From UBA668 sp041394605 (GTDB lineage: Bacteria > Actinomycetota > Acidimicrobiia > Acidimicrobiales > Ilumatobacteraceae), in the NCBI GenBank assembly GCA_041394605.1, contig JAWKHX010000006.1, forward strand, positions 310,001-374,000: DNA of 64,000 nucleotides, in the 5' to 3' direction. The stretch's first letter is position 1, and each line of letters starts with the position of its first letter. The notes under the pieces are model-generated. The model searched no databases. It saw only the letters and a list, made by a program, of their open reading frames with translations, and was not told where the DNA came from. The position numbers and the translations under genes were made by a program. Shown one piece after another: positions 10,902 to 17,760 of this stretch.

Positions 10902-11218
10902 GACTGCTCATCGACGCCAACAGCGAAGTGGACCTTCAGGGACGGCTTTCGAACCCTCATCCGCCAACCCTTCAAGTGGTCACGCTGCTACTGGCCATCA
11001 TCGAGCGTCCGGCGCCGCGCACGAGGTCACCGAAGAGACGACAGGTTCAGCACCGACCCGGCGACCGCGATTGCGCCGATCTCGATGCGCCGCCGTCAAC
11101 GAAGGTGACCATCGATGAACTCGCGGTTCTCTTCGAGATCCATCACACCACCGTCATGGCTCACTTGACTCAGGCCGGCAGAGGTGAGCATTGCGCTCTC
11201 ATCCGAGAAGGTCGTTGA
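10898..11218 (+). pseudogene. DUF5615 (PIN-like) toxin start fused to a helix-turn-helix element (copy 2 of 3)
   Basis: GTG 10898 overlaps the antitoxin stop. The first seven codons, MRLLIDA, match the start of DUF5615 toxins, whose first aspartate is part of the active site. From codon 8 the sequence changes to NSEVDLQGRLSNP. This is shared with the ORF at 11636 at the same distance from the same helix-turn-helix (IDELAVLFEIHHTTVMAHL at about 11111). The spacing from the shared 39-base block to the motif is 193 bases in both copies. The simplest reading is that a small element inserted into the toxin gene and destroyed it. The composite frame is open for 106 codons, but it is unlikely to make a working toxin. 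Confidence 0.5.
10918..10956 (+). repeat. 39-base direct repeat, copy A
   Basis: CAACAGCGAAGTGGAC followed by CTTCAGGGACGGCTTTCGAA and CCC recurs at 11665-11703 with two differences. Both copies are followed 193 bases from their start by a related helix-turn-helix. Copy A marks the point where the DUF5615 toxin sequence ends. Confidence 0.8.
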
Positions 11219-11423
11219 ACTGGGAGCGCTCCAAGCCCGCCTGCCCGCCCAGAATCGATCCCAGCGTGCCGGGAGCAAGCTCGCGATGGAGAGGCACGAT
11301 CACAACCCGACCGGTTGCGTTCCGCAGCTTCACATGGCTGCCACGCTGACTCACCTGCTCGAAGCCGACGCGACTCAGCGCTGTCACCGCGTCGCGGCCC
11401 GACACCTGGCGCGACGCGCTCAC
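11199..11423 (-). CDS. hicA: HicA-family toxin (mRNA interferase)
   Basis: The 74-residue product reads SGRDAVTALSRVGFEQVSQR, then GSHVKLRN and VIVPLHRELAPGTLGSIL. This is a complete HicA: a dsRBD-like fold with the catalytic histidine in the GSHV motif. HicA cleaves mRNA and is held by HicB. Start GTG 11423 overlaps the hicB stop by 4 bases (GTGA), so translation is coupled in the order hicB-hicA. The 3' end overlaps the end of the opposite frame at 11218 by 20 bases. With hicB frameshifted upstream, the toxin could only be tolerated if the shift is an assembly error or expression is low. Confidence 0.88.
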   Translation of the reverse strand: MSASRQVSGRDAVTALSRVGFEQVSQRGSHVKLRNATGRVVIVPLHRELAPGTLGSILGGQAGLERSQFNDLLG

Positions 11424-11621
11424 ACCGCCACGTCGAGGGGCACGATGATGGGCGACTCGGTGACTTCGGTCGCTACCTCATCCTCGAAGAACAGTTCGAG
11501 CGCCTCGATGAGGTTCGACCATGGCCTTCTCGACGGTGTCCCCCTGGCTTGCAACTTCGACCTCGAGGCAGCGAGCAACGTACCACTCACCCTCGTGTGT
11601 GATCGCTGCTGTCAGGCGCAT
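11420..11621 (-). CDS. hicB: HicB-family antitoxin with one frameshift
   Basis: ATG 11621 begins MRLTAAITHEGEWYVARCLE, then VEVASQGDTVEKAM. This is the HicB degraded-RNase-H fold with its E-x-x-x-x-A-R-C-x-E core. After a one-base excess near 11515 the frame resumes as NLIEALELFFEDEVATEV and ESPIIVPLDVAV, stopping at 11420. Corrected length is about 67 codons, normal for the short HicB type without a separate DNA-binding domain. It should neutralise HicA and repress the operon. Its start has no clear ribosome site and lies 28 bases from a 9-base inverted repeat (11649-11671) that could be its operator (inference). Confidence 0.8.
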
Positions 11622-11635
11622 GGTCAGATCTAACC

Positions 11636-11977
11636 GTGATCGAGGACAGCTGTTGTGAAACGCACAACAGCGAAGTGGACGCTCAGGGACGGCTTTCGAA
11701 CCCCAGCGACGCGCTCGTGGCGAGCTGCAAGATCCTGCCTCGTCTCCTCGTCGGACCGACGCCAACCCGGCACGTGGTGGTGAGCGTGCGGCAACAGCAC
11801 CGGCTCGGCCCGCAGGACATCACCGAACTGGTCGCCGGGCGCGAGCGTGGGGCGACGATCGAGGCGCTCGCGCGACGGTTTCACATCCACCGAACCACCG
11901 TGATGGAACACCTTCGGCGGGGTGGCAGTTCGACCGTGCGCTGCCGGGCTGAGGGCCTTGACCGTCCAGACGGATAG
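11636..11977 (+). CDS. Recombinase-type helix-turn-helix remnant (copy 3 of 3)
   Basis: An open frame of 113 codons with NSEVDAQGRLSNP near its start and, at the end, QQHRLGPQDITELVAGRERG followed by TIEALARRFHIHRTTVMEHL. The second half is a complete resolvase-type helix-turn-helix with the preceding helix. No catalytic serine domain is present. It is homologous to the ORF at 10898 over its whole length with identical spacing of the two conserved ends, but the middle has diverged. Whether it is expressed is unknown. It may be the C-terminal scrap of a serine recombinase or a small DNA-binding protein of a mobile element. Confidence 0.5.
   Translation: MIEDSCCETHNSEVDAQGRLSNPSDALVASCKILPRLLVGPTPTRHVVVSVRQQHRLGPQDITELVAGRERGATIEALARRFHIHRTTVMEHLRRGGSSTVRCRAEGLDRPDG
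11649..11671. repeat. Perfect 9-base inverted repeat upstream of hicB
   Basis: GCTGTTGTG (11649-11657), spacer AAACG, CACAACAGC (11663-11671). It lies upstream of hicB and also at the start of copy B of the 39-base repeat. It could be the HicB operator or the terminus of the inserted element. Confidence 0.6.
11665..11703 (+). repeat. 39-base direct repeat, copy B
   Basis: Matches 10918-10956 at 37 of 39 positions. Its first bases form the right arm of the inverted repeat at 11649-11671; copy A lacks the left arm. It belongs to the small element carrying the helix-turn-helix frame of 11636-11977. Confidence 0.8.
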
Positions 11978-12098
11978 ATCGGCCGAGCACGGGTCGTCGC
12001 GATACGCCTTCCGGTTGGACGCCCGCGTTGCAGTTGGCCTCGAATACACGCCCGCATCCGCCAACCGCGCAACACCCCGGTGAAAGACTCGCGAATGC

Positions 12099-13034
12099 AT
12101 GGCCATCACGAACATCTTCTCGAAGCGAGGCAAGCCGGTCCCACCGCGCGACGTTCTGACCTACGACAAGCTGCCTCAGGCCCTTCGCGCCCAGATTGTG
12201 CATATCTGGGGCGAGGCACTTGGATTCGCAAACGACCAAGACTACGGCGACCCTGGCTTCAGCGCGACGCTGTGGGACGAGATCCTGAAGTCGGTTCTCA
12301 AGGAGTGGGGCGAGTTCCAACTGGTACCGCACAAGCGGGGATTCGAGGCCGCCGCCACCTATCTCGTGAACACTGACCCACCGACCGAGCGGGCGCTCGA
12401 TCTGATCGAGATGTCTTTTCTCGCGATCGACAAGGTGGTGCGCGAGCAGTGGTGGACGAACGGCCGGCGCTGGGCCAAGATCGACATGGAGCCCGACGAC
12501 GCCATCGCCGAGCTGAACCATCGGTTCCTCGAACATGGCGTCGGTTACGAGTACGCCAATGGCCAAATCATCAAGCTCGATTCGACCTATGCGCACGCAG
12601 AGATCGTCAAGCCCGCGCTGACGTTGCTCGCCGACCCGGCGTTCAAGAATGCAGAGGCGGAGTTTCTCAAGGCGCACGAGGACTACCGTCAGGGTCGTTA
12701 CTCGGACAGCCTGAACGAGTCCCTGAAAGCATTTGAAAGCGTGATGAAGATCATCTGCGCACGGCGGAAGTGGGCCTACCAGCAGTCGGACACGGCGGCA
12801 AAGCTCATCGACACGCTGATGGCCAACGGCCTCGTTCCAGCGGCGATGCAGTCTCAGTTCACCTCGCTGGCGGCGGTCCTCAAGACGGGCACTCCAACGG
12901 CTCGCAACAAGAACAGCGGCCACGGTGCCGGCGTGACGACGATCCAGGTGACGGACTACCTCGCGGCCTAAGGGCTCAACACCGCTGCCGCGAACATCGC
13001 ATTCCTGGTGGCGGCAGACAAGGCGGTTCCGTAG
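12099..13034 (+). CDS. AbiJ/STM4504-like abortive-infection candidate with C-terminal HEPN-type motif; in-frame TAA at 12969
   Basis: ATG 12099 opens a 290-codon frame ending at TAA 12969-12971. The N-terminal half (IFSKRGKPVPPRDVLTYDKL, RAQIVHIWGEALGF) resembles the AbiJ N-terminal domain 4 of the STM4504/CBY_0614 family, linked to phage defence. The C-terminal half has LKAFESVMKIICARRKWAY and then TARNKNSGHGAG, an R-N-x4-H motif as in HEPN ribonucleases. After the TAA the same frame continues GLNTAAANIAFLVAADKAVP to TAG 13032. That is exactly the kind of ending this fold normally has. The feature end includes this extension. A TAC-to-TAA change or a sequencing error would explain it. The start has no strong ribosome site. 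AT content is higher than in the housekeeping genes around it, which suggests transfer. Confidence 0.72.
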
Positions 13035-13064
13035 CCGGGCAAGTGGACCACCCACCCGAATCGT

Positions 13065-13268
13065 CTACGCGACTGTGACCGCCGACGGCGCAAGTAGGAG
13101 CACGACGGGTTCAACATCGTCGTCCGAGGGAAAGTGAAGCTCAACACGAACGTGTACCGGCGGGTCGCCCCATACCTCCACGACTGTGCCTTCGACATTC
13201 GCTTCGAGACCCCAAGGGACCCGGACGGTGGCACCGACCGTGAGTGGCTTCGCGTTCTTCGTCACCAT
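13065..13268 (-). CDS. Small protein of unknown function (67 aa)
   Basis: ATG 13268 overlaps the stop of the upstream gene (13262) by 7 bases. The product reads MVTKNAKPLTVGATVRVPWG, then NVEGTVVEVWGDPPVHVRVE and a hydrophobic end VVLLLAPSAVTVA. The pattern of alternating hydrophobic residues around GATVRVPWG and EGTVVEVWG suggests a small SH3-like or KOW-like beta barrel. No family is recognised. Its coupling to the HEPN-motif gene suggests the two act together, possibly as toxin and antitoxin, but this is only inferred from order. Confidence 0.5.
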   Translation of the reverse strand: MVTKNAKPLTVGATVRVPWGLEANVEGTVVEVWGDPPVHVRVELHFPSDDDVEPVVLLLAPSAVTVA

Positions 13269-13879
13269 GGGTCAACTCCAAGATCTGTCGCCAATGATGC
13301 CACACGACGCGATCGAGAGCCTGCGCCGTTCTGTTGAGGGAGGGCAGGGCCCGACGCGCCTGGTGACTGTGTCAACCGTCCCCTGCGAGCGCAAGCGATC
13401 GACTGACCTTGATTCCCGTGCGCAAGCGTGCTGCGAAGCTCAATCAGCCGCTGGTAGGCCGCTCGGTCACTCGGCCCGTTCTGCGGGGCCCAGCGGGGGT
13501 TCGCCGCCTGAAGCCGCCCGTTCAAACCCGTGATGCCCAGTCGACGGAAGTCGGACTCGATGCTGCGAGCGTCCGCGCTGTCTCGATCGATCGCTCGACC
13601 TTCCGTCGCCGCTGCGATAAGGATCGGCTGAGAAGCGAGCGTCGGCTGTGCCAGGACGACCATCCGCTCTGCGCCAAGGTCGTGAAGGTCCCGAACGAAG
13701 GCCTGGAACTCCGCCACTACCCTGAGGATGTGCGCGCGAGCGACCGGTCGACCAAGCTCCCGTGGACGACCCGGTCCATCGATCTCGCCCATGCCAGCAT
13801 GCGCCGCAGCGAGCACGTCGATGGCCTCTCGACGAGCGGTCAACCACGCAGACAACGGGAGCGATCGCGTGTACGCCAC
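13262..13879 (-). CDS. HEPN-type protein of unknown function, C-terminus frameshifted
   Basis: The first 150 residues read cleanly: MAYTRSLPLSAWLTARREAI, ILRVVAEFQAFVRDLHDLGA, AYQRLIELRSTLAHGNQ. RSTLAH fits the R-x4-H motif of HEPN nucleases or minimal HEPN folds. Beyond about 13400 the frame shifts. Pieces of the expected ending survive in other frames (VDRLRSQGTVDTVT, LNRTAQALDRVVWHH), and the last frame ends ATDLGVDPW at 13262. Three single-base shifts are needed in 140 bases. It lies beside another HEPN-motif gene on the opposite strand and next to a tRNA gene, a common place for mobile defence genes. Confidence 0.6.
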   Translation of the reverse strand: MAYTRSLPLSAWLTARREAIDVLAAAHAGMGEIDGPGRPRELGRPVARAHILRVVAEFQAFVRDLHDLGAERMVVLAQPTLASQPILIAAATEGRAIDRDSADARSIESDFRRLGITGLNGRLQAANPRWAPQNGPSDRAAYQRLIELRSTLAHGNQGQSIACARRGRLTQSPGASGPALPQQNGAGSRSRRVASLATDLGVDPW

Positions 13880-13977
13880 ACAGAAAGCCTATGGCCACCG
13901 CTGACACAAAGTCGGGCCAATGCCGACTCGCGATTCTGGTGATCGCCCTCCGTTGTCAGACTCCGCAGCGACGAGAG

Positions 13978-14050
13978 TGGGCGCAGAGGGACTCGAACCC
14001 CCGACCTATGCCTTGTAAGGGCAGTGCTCTACCAACTGAGCTATACGCCC
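13978..14050 (-). tRNA. tRNA-Val (anticodon TAC)
   Basis: The minus strand from 14050 folds as a 73-base cloverleaf: acceptor GGGCGTA, D arm AGCTCAGTTGGTAGAGC, anticodon loop CTTACAA, T arm with GGTTCGAGTCC, acceptor 3' half and discriminator A. Anticodon TAC gives valine. CCA is not encoded. It borders the defence islet at 10.5-13.9 kb. Confidence 0.95.
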
Positions 14051-14101
14051 GCAGAACGGGAAGCCGAGCCTACCGCCGCCCCGCAGCCGGGCGCCCGGGG
14101 T

Positions 14102-14848
14102 TCAGCGGCGGCGGGCGGTGAGGAGGGAGCGGAGCAACTCGGGGGTGGCGGCGGCCAGGACAGTGCGGCGGGCGGAATGGTCCAGGGTCACCAGGTCGTC
14201 GCCGTGCAACTCCGTGACCACGGCGCCGGCCTCCTGGCAGATCAGCGCGGAGGCCAGGTAGTCCCACACGCCGTGGGCCGGCGGGTCCACGCAGTCGACG
14301 TAGCCGTCCAGCACGCCGGACGCCACCAGGCACAGGTCCAGGGCGACAGCCCCGAACACCCGGCTCTGGCGGTACCCCAGCGGGTGGGGAGGAAGGCCGT
14401 TGAGGCCGACGATCGACTCCCCCACGTCCCGGCAGCCGGACCCCCGCAGCCGCACCCCGTCGCACCAGGCACCCTCGCCGCGCACCGCCCAGTAGCGCAC
14501 ACCGCTGGCCTGGTTGACCACCAGCGCCACCGCCGGGCCGTGGGCGTCCACCAGGCACTGGGCAGTCGCGAACCACGGCACCCCGCGGGACGCGTTGGTG
14601 GAGCCGTCGATCGGGTCGATCACCACCACCTCCCCGGTACCGGCCGAACCGACCTCGAATCCACTCTCCTCCGACAGCACACCCACCCCGGCCCGCCGCA
14701 GCACGGCAAGGGCGGCATCGTCGGCCACCACGTCCAGGGCGTACTGCCCGTCCCGGTGCCCGCTGGGCCCGAAGTCGCGCACCCCGGCGAAGGCCGCGGC
14801 CACCGTGTCGGCGACGATATGCAGGAGGTCCAAACGGTCGGGGTTCAT
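14102..14848 (-). CDS. Inositol monophosphatase family protein
   Basis: ATG 14848 gives a 248-residue protein with all the metal-site motifs of the IMPase/FIG superfamily: VLSEESG (about residue 62), the hallmark DPIDGSTNASRG (about 82) and HGVWDYLASA (about 190). These bind two to three Mg ions and release phosphate from inositol phosphates or related small molecules such as histidinol phosphate or PAP. Length is normal. An upstream ATG at 14914 would overlap the divergent gene's start and is not preferred. It may act in inositol supply for mycothiol, whose last-step gene mshD is elsewhere in the window, but that link is inference. Confidence 0.9.
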   Translation of the reverse strand: MNPDRLDLLHIVADTVAAAFAGVRDFGPSGHRDGQYALDVVADDAALAVLRRAGVGVLSEESGFEVGSAGTGEVVVIDPIDGSTNASRGVPWFATAQCLVDAHGPAVALVVNQASGVRYWAVRGEGAWCDGVRLRGSGCRDVGESIVGLNGLPPHPLGYRQSRVFGAVALDLCLVASGVLDGYVDCVDPPAHGVWDYLASALICQEAGAVVTELHGDDLVTLDHSARRTVLAAATPELLRSLLTARRR

Positions 14849-14903
14849 CGCCCTCGCACGGTAGTGTCGCTGGCAGCCGCCCGCTCGACCCTGAAAGGAC
14901 TCC

Positions 14904-15473
14904 GTGGCCGTCATCGATGTCGCCGGTTTCGTGGCCGACTTGAAAGGTCATGCGGTCGATCACGGGTTTCACGTGCACGACGAGCGCCACTTCGTGGAGA
15001 CGTACTCCCTGCGCCAGCTGTGGGAGGTGGACCTCCATCCCGAGGAAGCGTGCAGCGGACCGATCGACCTGCACCTCTCGCTGGAGGTGGACCCTCGGGC
15101 CCTGCTGGGCTTCGAGGACGAAGTGCTGAAGCTCGACGACCCGGAGGACGACCCGCCCCCCGGCTTCACCTTCCCCCTGCTGTTCACCTGGACGCTGCCG
15201 CCGCTGCCCCACCCGCCCGACCTGCTGGTGCTGGCCACGGAACTGGCCGGCGTGGGTGGCATCAATCTGCCCGTCGAGGTGTCGGCCATCGACAGCTTCG
15301 CCTCCGTCACCGACGCCCCGGAGCGCAGCCTCAGCATGGTCGCCCGCATCCCCATCGACCTGGCCGACGTCTACCTGGCCAACGACAAGGCCTTCTGCGA
15401 CACGCTGGACCGCTGCCGCGACATCAGCCTGTTCCTGCTCGAGCGCGCCGACCAGTGGCTCGGCGAGGACTGA
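14904..15473 (+). CDS. Conserved acidic protein of unknown function (189 aa)
   Basis: GTG 14904 is preceded by AAAGGA at good spacing. The protein starts AVIDVAGFVADLKGHAVDHG and contains ETYSLRQLWEVDLHPEEACS, a run of prolines in DPEDDPPPGFTFPLL and the end RDISLFLLERADQWLGED. It is soluble, acidic and without signal or membrane segments. The pattern of aligned hydrophobic strands suggests an alpha/beta fold. No named family is recognised. It is divergent from the inositol phosphatase gene and 69 bases ahead of the His-tailed acidic gene, so the two + genes may form one unit. Confidence 0.75.
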   Translation: MAVIDVAGFVADLKGHAVDHGFHVHDERHFVETYSLRQLWEVDLHPEEACSGPIDLHLSLEVDPRALLGFEDEVLKLDDPEDDPPPGFTFPLLFTWTLPPLPHPPDLLVLATELAGVGGINLPVEVSAIDSFASVTDAPERSLSMVARIPIDLADVYLANDKAFCDTLDRCRDISLFLLERADQWLGED

Positions 15474-15542
15474 CCCCTCGCCCCGCACGCCGATTCCCAT
15501 CCACCCACCAGATCCGAAGCCCACCACCTGAAAGGCACCGTC

Positions 15543-15848
15543 ATGCGAGTGAGCGAACTGATCGACATGTTGAAGGACCAGCCACCGGACGCCGAGGTGG
15601 AACTGGCCATCGTCGCACCGGTGAACGAGGACGAGGACGACGACATCACCGTCGACCGCTACTCGATCGAGGGCATGCTGCCCTGGCAGGACGAGGACGA
15701 CGACGGCAACGAGGAAGAACTGGTCATCTGGCTGGTCGGCGGCGAGGACGACGACGTGGAGGCGTTCCTCGACGCCATCGAGGAACAGCAAGCGCAGGAA
15801 CACGACCACGACCACGATCACGGCGACGGTCACCACCATCACCACTGA
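15543..15848 (+). CDS. Acidic protein with histidine-rich C-terminal tail (101 aa)
   Basis: ATG 15543 follows AAAGG. The protein starts MRVSELIDMLKDQPPDAEVE, a helix-strand pattern common in small actinobacterial proteins. It has Asp/Glu clusters (EDEDDDITVD, DEDDDGNEEE) and ends in alternating His-Asp then a block of five His. The tail looks able to bind Ni, Zn or other divalent metals. Similar histidine tails occur in metallochaperones, but no enzyme partner is adjacent. Function unknown. A GC-rich hairpin follows the stop at once. Confidence 0.75.
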   Translation: MRVSELIDMLKDQPPDAEVELAIVAPVNEDEDDDITVDRYSIEGMLPWQDEDDDGNEEELVIWLVGGEDDDVEAFLDAIEEQQAQEHDHDHDHGDGHHHHH

Positions 15849-15864
15849 GCGGCGCTGACGCCGC
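15849..15864. terminator. GC hairpin between convergent genes
   Basis: GCGGCG-CTGA-CGCCGC directly after the stop of the 15543 gene and ahead of the convergent CLC gene end at 15870. No U-tract on either strand, as usual for high-GC actinobacteria. A possible bidirectional terminator. Confidence 0.45.
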
Positions 15865-15869
15865 CCTGG

Positions 15870-17189
15870 TCAGCCGTCGCGTGACGGCGCGGGGCGCGCC
15901 ACCGCCGGATGCGTGGCCACGCGCTGGGTGGTGTAGATGCCGCGGTGCGACGAGAAGATGTACGCCACCACGCAGCCGATGGCGAAGAGTGCCACGCCAT
16001 CCCCGCCGAACAGCTCCACGCCCATGATCGTGCAGGCCAGCGGCGTGTTGGTGGCCCCGGCGAACACGGCCACGAAGCCGATCGCGGCCATCAGCGGGAT
16101 GGGCACGTCCAGCAGGCGGCCCATGGTGACCCCGAGCGTGGCGCCGATGACGAACAGGGGCGTCACCTCCCCTCCGGGAAAGCCCGTTCCCACAGTGACA
16201 GCGGTGAAGACGATCTTCCAGGCGAACGCGGCCGCCACGATTCCCGCCCCACCCGCCGTGGCCCCAGCGGCCAGCGGCAGTGACAGGCCGAGGTAGTCGC
16301 GGGTACCGGCCAAGCCCATCAGGCCCAGGACGGCCAGACCGCCCACCAACGGCCGCAGCGGGGGCCAGCGCAGGTAGCGGGCCGAGGTGTGCTTCACCGC
16401 GTGGGTGAGCGCCACGAATGCCAGGCTGGCCAGCCCGAACGCCAGGCCGGCGACCGCCACCTTCGCTGCCAGAGCGGCCGTGAGTTCCACGTCCAGGTGG
16501 GGTTGGAGGGCGTGGTCCACCCCCAGGCCGCGGACCACCAGGTCGCCCACCAGCGAGGCCGCCAGCGCCGGGGCCAGTGCCTCGTAGCGCACCCGCCCGA
16601 TGGCCTGCACCTCCAGACCGAACACACAGCCGGCGATGGGCACGCCGAACACGGCACCGAAACCCCCGGAGATGGCAGCGATCAGCATCAGCCGGCGATC
16701 CTCCCGGTTCAGGCGGACCAGGCGGGACATGGCGTCGGTGAGGCTGCCGGACATCTGGATGGCCGTGCCCTCCCGCCCGGCTGACCCGCCGAGGATGTGG
16801 GTGACGATGGTGCCACCGAACACCAACGGGGCCAGCCGCCGTGGCACCCAGGCCACGGGGTCGTGGATCTCCTCGATGATCAGCGAGTTGCCCCCGCCGG
16901 ATCGGCCGCCGAGGTAGTGGTACACCAGACCCACGGCTAGGCCACCTGCGGGCAGCAGCCACACCAGCCAGCCGTTCGCCAACCGGGTGTCGGTGGCCCA
17001 GCGCAACGCTTCCAGGAACGCCGCCGAGGACACCCCGGCCAGCACACCCACCACCGCGCCCATCGCCACCCAGCGGACCAGTTGCACCACCAGGCGGGCC
17101 TGGGCACGGAGGTTGGCCCGCATCGCCGGCACCGTGAGCCACGTACCCATGGAGGCAGGGCCGGGGTTCGGTTCGACGGCGTCGGGCAT
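15870..17189 (-). CDS. CLC-F type fluoride/proton antiporter
   Basis: The 439-residue membrane protein has the CLC fold with about ten hydrophobic segments. Two features point to the fluoride-specific branch. The first filter region is GGGNSLIIEEIHDP (about 98-111) instead of GSGIP. The gating glutamate lies in GGSAGREGTAIQM (about 134-146) rather than GREGP. The third conserved block reads GTGFPGGEVTPLFVIGA, and NTPLACTIMGVELFGG follows. CLC-F proteins expel fluoride from the cytoplasm using the proton gradient. ATG 17189 is chosen for normal length. No fluoride riboswitch is convincing in the 80 bases upstream. It is divergent from a MarR regulator and a second CLC gene. Confidence 0.85.
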   Translation of the reverse strand: MPDAVEPNPGPASMGTWLTVPAMRANLRAQARLVVQLVRWVAMGAVVGVLAGVSSAAFLEALRWATDTRLANGWLVWLLPAGGLAVGLVYHYLGGRSGGGNSLIIEEIHDPVAWVPRRLAPLVFGGTIVTHILGGSAGREGTAIQMSGSLTDAMSRLVRLNREDRRLMLIAAISGGFGAVFGVPIAGCVFGLEVQAIGRVRYEALAPALAASLVGDLVVRGLGVDHALQPHLDVELTAALAAKVAVAGLAFGLASLAFVALTHAVKHTSARYLRWPPLRPLVGGLAVLGLMGLAGTRDYLGLSLPLAAGATAGGAGIVAAAFAWKIVFTAVTVGTGFPGGEVTPLFVIGATLGVTMGRLLDVPIPLMAAIGFVAVFAGATNTPLACTIMGVELFGGDGVALFAIGCVVAYIFSSHRGIYTTQRVATHPAVARPAPSRDG

Positions 17190-17268
17190 CAGCGGGCAGC
17201 GTATCCCTGCCTGGTGATTCGCCGGAATCTCGTGAGGAATCGGCGGAACCCCAGGGGTAACGTGCAGT

Positions 17269-17760
17269 GTGCAACAGTTGCAGGAGCCACGAACACCAGC
17301 AGCGCAGCTGGACGCGGTCACCGACGCACTTCTCTCGGCATCCCGTGGGCTGGTGGCGGTCGCCGCCCGCTCGCTGGGCGGCCTCGACGACGACGTGACC
17401 CTCCCCCAGTACCGTGCGCTCGTCGTCCTCGCCGTCCACGGCGACCAACACGTCGGCCAACTCGCCGAGGCGCTCGACGTCCACCCGTCCACCATGACCC
17501 GCATGTGCGACCGGCTGGTCCGCAAGGGCCTGGTCACGCGGCGCCGGTCCGCCGGCAGCCGGCGGGCCACCACCATCTCGCTGTCGCCCGCCGGCCAAGC
17601 GGTGGTCGACCAGGTGGTCGCCGCCCGGCGGCGGGAGATCCGCCGCATCGTGCGCCGCATCCCCGCCGAGGCGCGCACCGCCGCCGTCGAGGCACTCACC
17701 GCCTTCGCCGACGCCGCCGGCGAAGACCTCACCTCCGGGTCGGAACTGGGGTGGTCATGA
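17269..17760 (+). CDS. MarR-family transcriptional regulator
   Basis: GTG 17269 starts a 163-residue protein. Residues about 45-110 form the MarR winged helix: LPQYRALVVLAVHGDQHVGQ, LAEALDVHPSTMTRMCDRLV, RKGLVTRRRSAGSRRATTIS. It should bind DNA as a dimer and release it on contact with a ligand. Its stop TGA overlaps the ATG of the downstream CLC gene (ATGA), so the two are translated together. The 79-base gap to the divergent CLC-F gene is the natural place for its operator, meaning it may control both transporters (inference). Confidence 0.88.
   Translation: MQQLQEPRTPAAQLDAVTDALLSASRGLVAVAARSLGGLDDDVTLPQYRALVVLAVHGDQHVGQLAEALDVHPSTMTRMCDRLVRKGLVTRRRSAGSRRATTISLSPAGQAVVDQVVAARRREIRRIVRRIPAEARTAAVEALTAFADAAGEDLTSGSELGWS

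Noticed and set aside
10918..10956. tRNA T-arm-like sequence in the 39-base repeat (TTTCGAACCC)
   Set aside because: No D or anticodon arm can be drawn around either copy.
12969..13034. Recoded stop (selenocysteine or pyrrolysine) in the AbiJ-like gene
   Set aside because: The codon is TAA, used by neither system, and no SECIS-like structure is visible.
17190..17268. Fluoride riboswitch upstream of the CLC-F gene
   Set aside because: The 80 bases before ATG 17189 lack the conserved GGXGAUG core and pseudoknot partners that I would need to call it.
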